DNA of 64,000 nt, from contig NZ_BNED01000005.1 of the NCBI RefSeq assembly GCF_016755875.1, positions 6,477,501 through 6,541,500 on the forward strand. The letters are read 5' to 3'. This document shows, piece after piece, positions 57,401 to 64,000 of the stretch. The notes below the pieces were generated by a model. The model was not told the origin of the DNA. It worked only from the letters and a program-made list of their open reading frames with translations, and ran no database searches. The stretch comes from Streptomyces spororaveus (GTDB taxonomy: Bacteria > Actinomycetota > Actinomycetes > Streptomycetales > Streptomycetaceae). Numbering within the stretch: the stretch's first letter is position 1; each line of letters opens with the position of its first letter. Position numbers and translations under genes: made by a program.

Positions 57401-58309
57401 TCAACTGCTGTGCCGCGCCAGCCAGTCCGTGTGCTGCGGAGACACGTACCGCTCCGTCTCGTACACCGACGAGGGCCACTGCGACTCGGTGATGGTCGTC
57501 TGCATCACCACCATCATCGCCGCCAGATCCTGCTCGATCAGGGTGTGCGCCTCGATCAGCGGATGATGGCGGCGCACCTCGTTCCAGGCGATGCCGGCCG
57601 CCGCCGCCGCGCTCAGCAGCGCGGTCAGCCTCGGCCCCGGACCCGACCCGAACGACCCCAGCAGCGCGAACAGCAGCGCCAGACAGGTCAGCAGCACGAT
57701 CGTCCACGACCACAGGTTCGTCGCCCGCCGGGACACCTCCGTCCGCCGCCGGTACCAGTTGCGCTGCTCGATCAGCCGGTCCCGGACGTACGTCTCGCGC
57801 CGCGCCTGGTAGTCCATCCCGCGCAGCCGCTGCATGGCACCGGTGATCTCCCCGCCCTCCGGCACCGCCCCGGCGGCCCGCGGATCGTCCCAGCCCATCT
57901 TCCGCAGCTCGGCCAGCCCCGCCTCCAGCCGGGTACGGTACGTCGCCTCGGGCGCGGCGACCTCACTGCCGAACGGGGCCCCGTGCACCGCGTACCGCCA
58001 GGCCAGGGACTTGATGAACTCCGCCGCGCTGCGGTTGAGCTGCCACTGCGGCCGGGCCCGGCGCCGGGTCGCCCGCATGCCCACGCCCAGCACCCCCGCG
58101 TACGAGAGCACGCTCAGCAGCCCGAACAGGTACATCGAACCCAGCCTCGGCCCGGCGGGCAGCGCCGCGGCCGCCGCGGCCGCGACCAGCAGCAGCAACT
58201 GGGCACGGGTGGCCTGGGTGGACTCCCGCTGCCGGGAGATCGCCGCCTGGTCGGTGTGGTGGAAGAGGGCCGGCAGGTCCTCGTTTCGGAAAGTCATGCT
58301 GTCGGTCAC
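57401..58309 (-). CDS. SLATT/DUF4231 membrane protein (candidate pore-forming effector)
   Basis: 302 residues; GTG with AGGGGGG 4 nt upstream. It has two pairs of transmembrane helices: ~36-52 and 57-78 (LLLLVAAAAAAALP, GSMYLFGLLSVLSYAGVLGVG), and ~199-220 and 226-243 (WSWTIVLLTCLALLFALLG, LTALLSAAAAAGIAW). Each pair is followed by charged helical segments, the duplicated SLATT arrangement. SLATT proteins are predicted membrane effectors activated by SLOG or SMODS nucleotide systems. It lies 72 bp downstream of FxsT in the same direction, so it may belong to that operon. Confidence 0.78.
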   Translation of the reverse strand: MTDSMTFRNEDLPALFHHTDQAAISRQRESTQATRAQLLLLVAAAAAAALPAGPRLGSMYLFGLLSVLSYAGVLGVGMRATRRRARPQWQLNRSAAEFIKSLAWRYAVHGAPFGSEVAAPEATYRTRLEAGLAELRKMGWDDPRAAGAVPEGGEITGAMQRLRGMDYQARRETYVRDRLIEQRNWYRRRTEVSRRATNLWSWTIVLLTCLALLFALLGSFGSGPGPRLTALLSAAAAAGIAWNEVRRHHPLIEAHTLIEQDLAAMMVVMQTTITESQWPSSVYETERYVSPQHTDWLARHSS

Positions 58310-58381
58310 AGCGCCCCCCTGCTGTCGGGTGGCGGGCGGCGGGGGACCCGCGGTCGCGGACCCCCGCCGCCCTCCGTGGAA

Positions 58382-61300
58382 TCACACGGCGAGAGGCTCC
58401 AGATCGCGGTGGATCCGCCGCTCGTCACGGGCGTACCGGGTCAGGCTGTGGTCCTCGCCGAGCAGCCGGGTCAGCTCGGACACCGCCTCCGCCCGCAGCC
58501 GGGCCGCCTCCTCCTTGCGGCCCATCGAGTCCAGGCTGACCGCCATGTTGGAGCTGCTCGCCAGGGTCTCGGGATGGTGCGCCCCGAGGGCCTCGCGCAG
58601 CCGCATCACCGCGAGCCGCTCCAGCTCCAGAGCACCCTCCGGATCGCCCAGGTCGGCCCGGGTGTTGGCCAGGTTGAGGTGCGCGAAGACCGTGTGCGGG
58701 TGATTGTCCCCGAGCACGTCCCGCATCCCCCGTATCGTCTGGCGCAGCATCGCCTCCGCCGTCTCCGCGGCGCCCGTGCCCCAGTGGAAGACCGCCAGGT
58801 TGTTCACAGCCGCCAGGGTGTACGGGTGCCGCTCGCCCGGCACCTTCATGTACTCGTCCACCACCTCCTGGGCCAGGTCCCGCGCCCCGCCCGGATCCCC
58901 GGTCGCGAACAGGTCCGAGGCCAGGTTGAGCTCGCAGGACAGCAGGTCCGGGTTGACGGAGGTGTACTTGGCCCGGTAGCGGGCCCGGGTGGCCGTGGTC
59001 AGCCGCAGGGCGTCCTCCAGCTGGCCGGCCCGGCGCAGCGACACCGCCAGGTTCTTCGCCGCGGACAGGGTGCCGGGGAAGGCCCGGCCCAGCGTCCTCT
59101 TGTAGGTCTCGTACGTCCGGCTCAGCAACTGCGCCGAGTCCTCGTACCGGCCCACCTCGCGCAGGTCGCGGGCGAGGTTCTGCGCGGAGGACAGCGTGTA
59201 CGGGTGCTCCGGCCCGAGCACCTCCGTCCGCAGGTCGTGCACCTCCTGGTCGATCTCACGGGCCCTGGTGTACTGACCCACCAGCCGCAGGTTCAGCGCC
59301 AGGTTGTTCGCGGCGGCCAGCGTGCGCGGGTGCGCCTCGTGGAAGATCTGGCTGAAGCCCTCGTGCGCCTCGGTCGCCAGCTCCATCGCCTGGCCGTACT
59401 GGCCCAGCGCGCCCAGCGTGTTGGCCAGACCGCTCATGGTCATGTACGTGTGCGGGTGCGAGGGGCCGAGCACCGCCTTCTGCCGCTCCAGCGTGACCTC
59501 GTCCAGCTCCTTCGCCTCCACGAACCGGCCCTGCGAGCGCAGGATGTTCGACAGGTGGAAGCGCAGGTACAGGTACTGCAGGTCGTTGTTGCCCAGCATC
59601 TCCTTCCACGCCTCGCGCAGTTCCTCGCCGAGGGCGTACGCGGCCTTGAAGTCGCCCCGCTTCCACAGGTAGCGCACCCGGTCGATCAGCAGCCTGCGCG
59701 TCTCCGGTTCCTTGCAGAACCGGGCCTCCGACGGGGTCAGGTGCGACCAGATGGTGTTGAACCGCGGCCACGTCTCCGGATTGTCGATCGGCTCGTCGTC
59801 GTCCGGCCGGGCCCCGGCCAGGATCCGGTGGACCGCGTGCCGGGCCTCGCGCTGCTCCTCCTCGCTCAGCTGGGCCCGGATCACCGCCTGGACCAGCCGG
59901 TGCACCTGGATGCTGTTGCTGACCTGGTCGACCTTGGCCAGCGCGAACCGGCCGATCTCCCGGATCACCCGGCCGAGCACCAGCTTCTCCTGCAGCGAGG
60001 AGTCGTAGGGCTTGAGGGCGTCGATCATCTCCTTGCTGTACAGCAGGTTCGCGGAGATCGGCTCGGGCGCGAGGAAGGCGCAGAGCTGCAGCAGCCGGAC
60101 GGCCGCCGGGGAACGGGACTGCAGCCGCTCGATGGAGATGTTCCAGGTGGCGGCCACCGGCTCCGGGTATCCCGGCGGCTGGTTCAGGGCCAGGACCCGG
60201 GCGGCCTGCTGGGCCAGCTGCTCCAGGTACGCGGACACCGGCGTCGCCGTCTCCGCGATCCAGGCACCCGCCTGCTCGACGGCCAGCGGCAGGTCGCCCA
60301 CCGCCACCGCCACCTGCTCGGCGTCGTCCTTGCCGAGCCCGGGCGCCCGGCGCTGCAGGTGCTCGATCGACTCCTCGCGCAGGAACACGTCCACCGGCAG
60401 CGCGTCACCGTACTGCGACCAGGACTGGTTGCGGGAGGTCACCAGCACATGGCCGGGCCCGCCCGGCGGGAAGAACCGCTTGAGCGTCTCGGGATCGTCC
60501 GCGTTGTCGAAGACCAGCAGCCAGCGGGAGGACGGCACCCCGCGCCGCAGCAGGTCGATCGCCTCCTGGGAGGCGGCCGCCATGTCCTCGCCGGTCTGCG
60601 CACCCAGCCGCACCGCCAGCTCCGCGAGGGCCGCGACCACGTCGTCGGTCTGCTCCGAGGAGATCCACCACACCAGGTCGTAGTCGGCCATGAACCGGTG
60701 CACGTACTCCAGCGCCACCTGGGTCTTGCCGACACCGCCGAGCCCGAACAGGGTCTGCGGCTGCGGCAGCACCACGGCCATGCCTCCGCCGAGCTGGTCG
60801 CGCATCCGCTCCAGCACGATGCTGCGCCCGGTGAACCCGGGATTGCGGGGCGGCGCGTTCCAGATCTTCGGGACGGTCCCCGGGAAGCGGGGCCCGGGCT
60901 GCGAGGCGCTGTTGACGCTGTCGGGCAGCGCCATCGGCCGCTCCACCGCACGCAGCAGGGCCGTGGTGGCGTGCACCTCGTCGAGCCGGAAGAGGTCCAC
61001 CGGGTTCCGGTCGATGTACGGAGTGGCGAGCCGTACGTCTCCCACCCTCAGCGGCACCAGCTGGCGCCGGCCCCCCGTCGGGTCCTCGGCGGCCGCGCGC
61101 TCCCACACGTCCACGGCCCGGGCCGACTTGAGGTACGCCGTGGAGAGCAGCACCACGGTCCTGGCGGCGGTGTCGATGCTGATGCCCGCGCCCCCGAGGG
61201 TGTCCCCGACGGCCGCTCCCGGCGCCCGTTCGGCCGAGACGTCCTTCGGCACGACCCGGAAACCGGCCCGGGTGAGCACCGACTCGATCCAGTCGGCCCA

Positions 61301-62371
61301 CATCCGGTTCTCTGCGACGTAGGACAGGAACAGGTCGGCGGGCAGCGCCGGGCGGCGCCGGGTGAAGGCGTCCCTGATCCGCAGCCTGACCTCCTCGCCG
61401 ATTGCCGGCATGGAGGTGATGTGCCCCTCGGTGACCACGGCGGTCAGCCGCTCGAACGCGGAGAGCAGGGAGTTGGTGAGCCCGGCCTCGTCACCGAAGG
61501 TGGCCAGGGTCTCCTCGTACGCGTAATAGGGGCGGTACGGGATCTCCACCGCGCCCCAGTAGGAGGTCAGCTCGTCCCCGACCAGGCCGTTCGGGAAGCG
61601 GTCGAACTTGATCCGGGCCAGCGCCCGGCCGGCGTCGGCCTTCTCCTTCTCACCCTCGTCGATGCGCATCGGGACCGGGTAAATCTTGATGCCGCGGTCG
61701 TTGAACCGCTCGTCGATCTGGCGGGCGACGGAGGCGGCGCCGTCGATGGACTGGTCGGACAGGGTGAAGCAGTCGACGAGGATGTCCGGGAGGTGGACGG
61801 TGCAGATGTCGGCGATGTCGGACAGGCCGGTCCGGCTGTCGATCAGGACGTAGTCGTAGTTCCGCTTCATGTCGGCGCGTAAGGCGTCGAAGAAGAGCCC
61901 GCCGCCGAGCCGGTCGTAGAAGTTGTCCCAGTCGAAGGTGGAGACGGTCGCCGAGTACTCGCGGTTCTGCCGGCCCGCCGAGACGAAGTCCAGGGTGCCG
62001 CCGTCGGGGAACTCCCAGCCGTGGGTCTCCGGGGTGAGCGAGACGGCGTGCGGCTGTATCCGCGCGTAGTCCTTGTGCCAGTCGTCGGGTCGCTGCACCG
62101 GGCTGGTCGCGGCCCAGGCGTACTCGCTGATCAGATCGATGACCCCGGTGGTGGCCCCCAGCGTGGAAGGGTCCAGGAACGGGTGGAAGAAGCGGTGCAG
62201 GCCGGGAGCCTCCAGGTCCCAGTCCACGGCGAGGACCCGCTTGCCGTTGGCCGCAAGGATCCAGGCGGTGTTGGCCAGCGCCATGGTGCGGCCCGTACCG
62301 CCCTTGTACGAATAGAAGGTGACGATGCGTCCGTCACGGCTGTCGCTGTCGCTGTCACTGCTCGCTGTCAT
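58382..62371 (-). CDS. fxsT: FxSxx-COOH system protein FxsT (ParA-like/TIR/NB-ARC/TPR)
   Basis: 1329 residues. Residues ~14-320: ParA/MinD-like ATPase, YSYKGGTGRTM (22-30) and VLAVDWDLEAPG, with Arg in place of the second P-loop Lys. Residues ~343-480: TIR domain, DLFLSYVAENRMWADWIESVLTRAGF. Residues ~510-760: NB-ARC with FGLGGVGKTQVALEY (P-loop 543-550), Walker B WLLVFDNADD (617-626) and GDLPLAVEQAGAWI. Residues ~880-1320: TPR array with repeated HP[HY]TL..xNNLA. This is the architecture named FxsT in FxSxx-COOH peptide gene clusters. It starts 17 bp inside fxsC. The biological output is not established. Confidence 0.9.
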   Translation of the reverse strand: MTASSDSDSDSRDGRIVTFYSYKGGTGRTMALANTAWILAANGKRVLAVDWDLEAPGLHRFFHPFLDPSTLGATTGVIDLISEYAWAATSPVQRPDDWHKDYARIQPHAVSLTPETHGWEFPDGGTLDFVSAGRQNREYSATVSTFDWDNFYDRLGGGLFFDALRADMKRNYDYVLIDSRTGLSDIADICTVHLPDILVDCFTLSDQSIDGAASVARQIDERFNDRGIKIYPVPMRIDEGEKEKADAGRALARIKFDRFPNGLVGDELTSYWGAVEIPYRPYYAYEETLATFGDEAGLTNSLLSAFERLTAVVTEGHITSMPAIGEEVRLRIRDAFTRRRPALPADLFLSYVAENRMWADWIESVLTRAGFRVVPKDVSAERAPGAAVGDTLGGAGISIDTAARTVVLLSTAYLKSARAVDVWERAAAEDPTGGRRQLVPLRVGDVRLATPYIDRNPVDLFRLDEVHATTALLRAVERPMALPDSVNSASQPGPRFPGTVPKIWNAPPRNPGFTGRSIVLERMRDQLGGGMAVVLPQPQTLFGLGGVGKTQVALEYVHRFMADYDLVWWISSEQTDDVVAALAELAVRLGAQTGEDMAAASQEAIDLLRRGVPSSRWLLVFDNADDPETLKRFFPPGGPGHVLVTSRNQSWSQYGDALPVDVFLREESIEHLQRRAPGLGKDDAEQVAVAVGDLPLAVEQAGAWIAETATPVSAYLEQLAQQAARVLALNQPPGYPEPVAATWNISIERLQSRSPAAVRLLQLCAFLAPEPISANLLYSKEMIDALKPYDSSLQEKLVLGRVIREIGRFALAKVDQVSNSIQVHRLVQAVIRAQLSEEEQREARHAVHRILAGARPDDDEPIDNPETWPRFNTIWSHLTPSEARFCKEPETRRLLIDRVRYLWKRGDFKAAYALGEELREAWKEMLGNNDLQYLYLRFHLSNILRSQGRFVEAKELDEVTLERQKAVLGPSHPHTYMTMSGLANTLGALGQYGQAMELATEAHEGFSQIFHEAHPRTLAAANNLALNLRLVGQYTRAREIDQEVHDLRTEVLGPEHPYTLSSAQNLARDLREVGRYEDSAQLLSRTYETYKRTLGRAFPGTLSAAKNLAVSLRRAGQLEDALRLTTATRARYRAKYTSVNPDLLSCELNLASDLFATGDPGGARDLAQEVVDEYMKVPGERHPYTLAAVNNLAVFHWGTGAAETAEAMLRQTIRGMRDVLGDNHPHTVFAHLNLANTRADLGDPEGALELERLAVMRLREALGAHHPETLASSSNMAVSLDSMGRKEEAARLRAEAVSELTRLLGEDHSLTRYARDERRIHRDLEPLAV

Positions 62372-63731
62372 CCGCGTCCCCCCGGTCGGTGTCGTTGTCG
62401 TCGTTGTCGTGGAGGCCGGCCCCCGCGGGCCCGGTCCGGTGCCGGTCGGAGTCGGGCGGGAAGGGGACGCGGGGCGATGGCGGCCCGGGTGGCCCGTTCA
62501 TCCCCATCGGCCCCAGCAACCGGGGCCGATCGATGGAGGTGTCGCCCTTCGGCGGATACGGCTGTGCGTGTCTGAGGAACTGCTGGGCGGCCGCCTCGAC
62601 GACCTGCGGCAGGATCTGGCCGAGGGTCTCCACGTTGGCCACGCCGTTCGCGGCGGCCCGGCAGGCGGCCCGGCCCTGGCTCATCGTCTTCGGCATGGTG
62701 CTCTCCAGCCGGTCGGCCAGCTCGTTCTCCTTCGACCGGCTCTGATGGTCGTACCGGTTCCACGGCACGACCACGTTGACCCACGGCCGGGGCTCCCGGT
62801 CGAAGGCGGCCAGGCGTCGGCGCCGCTGCTCGTCCTCCACCGCCCACCGGTCGACGATCAGGATCTCGGGACGGGTCGGCAGCTGCTTGCCGTCGAGGTG
62901 CCCGGCCTCGTCGTCGAAGGAGGACATGGTGGTCTGGTAGTTGAGGTTCTTGACCAGGTCCTCGGCCACGTAGGCGATGGGCCGCTGGGCGACCGGGTGG
63001 TACGGGTTCCACTCCATGGCGGTGTCCCCGTAGTACTCGGGGGTGCGGCCCTCGGGCAGATCGTGCCGGGAGGCGGCGGCCACGGTCACGTGCAGGGTGC
63101 GGGCCGGGCTGCCGCTGGAACCGAAGGCGCTCGGAACGTTGCGGTAGTCCAGCGGGCGGATGGGGTCCAGGTGGGCGGTCTCGGCGACCTGGACGATGCG
63201 CCGGGCGAGCTCGTACACGGCCTGCTCGTACTGCTCGGCGTAACCGCGCAGTTTGATCAGCCCGTACAGGCCGTCGGTGACGTAGCGCTCGCCGAAGGTG
63301 TTGTGGTTGAACTGCAACCGCTCGGCCGGACCGGGGAGTTGCTCGGGCGGCACCGGCACCCATAACGCGGGCACGATGGCCTCGGCCTGCTTGTTGCTGA
63401 CCGCGCCGTGCTGGACGGCGCGCTGCGCGAAGGCGAACCACTCCTTCCCGCACATCTCGCTGGCGAAGTAGCGCGGCGAGAACAGGGGAACGAAGACACG
63501 GCAGTTGGCGAGTGCCCGGGCGAGCCGTTCGGACCAGCCCTCGCCGCTGCGTATCTCCCGGTCCATGAACCCGACGTCGTACCCGGCGCGCAGGTCCGTC
63601 AGCGCCATGACGTGTCCGCAGAGGTCACGGAAAAGGCGCTCGACCCACATGTCCGGGTCGGGGCCCCCGGCCCCGAACCTCGGTGTATGTGCGTAACTGA
63701 GAAAAAAGTACGGCTCCCCTGATGCGGGCAC
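62355..63731 (-). CDS. fxsC: TIR-like protein FxsC of the FxSxx-COOH system
   Basis: 458 residues; GTG start. The N-terminal TIR-like domain (~7-135) opens PYFFLSYAHTPRFG and includes RVFVPLFSPRYFASEMCGKEWFAF; Glu97 sits where the catalytic Glu of NAD-cleaving TIR domains lies. The middle region (~190-390) has a second alpha/beta domain (ARTLHVTVAAASRHDLP, EILIVDRWAVEDEQRRRRLA). The tail is Pro-rich and then acidic (DNDDNDTDRGDADDSEQ). Its 3' end overlaps fxsT, implying coupled translation. Confidence 0.86.
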   Translation of the reverse strand: MPASGEPYFFLSYAHTPRFGAGGPDPDMWVERLFRDLCGHVMALTDLRAGYDVGFMDREIRSGEGWSERLARALANCRVFVPLFSPRYFASEMCGKEWFAFAQRAVQHGAVSNKQAEAIVPALWVPVPPEQLPGPAERLQFNHNTFGERYVTDGLYGLIKLRGYAEQYEQAVYELARRIVQVAETAHLDPIRPLDYRNVPSAFGSSGSPARTLHVTVAAASRHDLPEGRTPEYYGDTAMEWNPYHPVAQRPIAYVAEDLVKNLNYQTTMSSFDDEAGHLDGKQLPTRPEILIVDRWAVEDEQRRRRLAAFDREPRPWVNVVVPWNRYDHQSRSKENELADRLESTMPKTMSQGRAACRAAANGVANVETLGQILPQVVEAAAQQFLRHAQPYPPKGDTSIDRPRLLGPMGMNGPPGPPSPRVPFPPDSDRHRTGPAGAGLHDNDDNDTDRGDADDSEQ

Positions 63732-63811
63732 ACGACCCCCGTCCCGAAGATGCGAAGCGAAGAAACATCATTCCGGAGCTGCTTCGCCACATCCCCTCAT
63801 CGTTCAGTCAA

Positions 63812-64000
63812 TCAGCGTCTGTTTTCAGTCATCCAGTCAAGGGCGTGATCGACGGCCTCCGGGAGGGAGAAGAGCATGGTCGACGCGCCTCCCACCCGCC
63901 CCCTGCGCACCCGTGAATCCGGGAACGCGTCACCGATCCCCGCGAAATCGCCGTCGTCCAGCGCGACGTCCTCGTATGCGGTCCACTCCCCCTCCCGCCG
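63812..64000 (-). CDS. C-terminal 62 residues of an unidentified gene (continues past the window)
   Basis: An open frame runs from the window edge to TGA at 63812. It reads EGEWTAYEDVALDDGDFAG, then RRGRVGGASTMLFSLPEAVDHALDWMTENRR. The acidic opening and helical end look like real protein and codon use is normal. No family is recognised: it does not end in the F-x-S-x-x motif of FxsA peptides and no radical SAM cysteines are visible. It lies 80 bp upstream of fxsC in the same direction, so it may share the fxs operon. Confidence 0.6.
   Translation of the reverse strand, partial: RREGEWTAYEDVALDDGDFAGIGDAFPDSRVRRGRVGGASTMLFSLPEAVDHALDWMTENRR

Noticed and set aside
57410..61882. Plus-strand open frame of 1490 codons antisense to the SLATT and FxsT genes
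   Set aside because: Its translation is rich in Arg, Gln, His, Leu, Val and Gly with no domain, and codon-position GC fits the minus-strand genes. It is a by-product of high GC.
57380..64000. FxSxx-COOH peptide precursor within the window
   Set aside because: Short frames around fxsC and fxsT were scanned for an end of F-x-S-x-x; none was convincing.

Overview
This is a high-GC chromosomal window with the codon bias, GTG/TTG starts, GC-rich hairpin terminators and gene repertoire of a Streptomyces (or very close streptomycete) core region. It opens inside a 23S rRNA gene and ends inside a gene on the minus strand. Positions 1-43200 largely follow the conserved actinobacterial order known from Mycobacterium tuberculosis Rv1691-Rv1713: TPR protein, HAD phosphatase, small protein, tlyA, NAD kinase, recN, pyrG, Nudix, ParA, scpA, scpB, pseudouridine synthase, cmk, der. 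Streptomyces-type insertions interrupt that order.

Layout. 1-1880: 3' half of 23S rRNA, 5S rRNA and a strong terminator. 1961-6845: TPR protein with a huge RGG-like repeat region, DUF1015 protein, HAD phosphatase. 6877-9924: iron-box-controlled siderophore permease pair and ATPase with no binding protein. 10028-14302: SCP2 protein, then small protein, tlyA, nadK and recN. 14555-20725: GT4 glycosyltransferase, PucR regulator, FAD oxidoreductase, GH15 enzyme. 21174-26994: pyrG, Nudix hydrolase, STAND-type ATPase, alanine dehydrogenase. 27216-32342: a chromosome-organisation operon (ParA, a putative ribbon-helix-helix partner, ScpA, ScpB) running into a Gly-rich pseudouridine synthase. 32423-37366: an NAD-salvage/ADP-ribose module (pnuC, nadR-like, nrtR, DraG-like hydrolase, nucleotidyltransferase, and a second convergent nucleotidyltransferase) behind a promoter that carries a clear NrtR-type operator. 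37395-43178: Rieske protein, DUF952, YidB, tyrA, cmk, plsC-like, der.

43340-56802 is more streptomycete-specific: secreted Rpf/LysM protein, MTB12-like secreted protein, WYL regulator, PAP2 phosphatase, polytopic glycosyltransferase, DHA2 transporter, glutaryl-CoA-type dehydrogenase, a stand-alone SepF, a DUF5685 protein with a metallothionein-like cysteine tail, and a streptogrisin B-like protease.

56900-64000 is the most unusual part. It holds a SLOG-like nucleotide-sensor candidate convergent with a four-helix SLATT (DUF4231) membrane protein, next to two overlapping minus-strand genes: FxsT (ParA-like, TIR, NB-ARC and TPR in one 1329-residue protein) and FxsC (TIR-like). These are components of the FxSxx-COOH system, and the combination resembles NTP- and nucleotide-linked conflict systems. 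No FxSxx peptide or radical SAM maturase is visible before the window ends.

Three copies of a roughly 50-65 bp GC-rich intergenic element (9958, 15700, 52137) sit at gene 3' ends. No tRNA, insertion sequence, prophage or CRISPR array was found.
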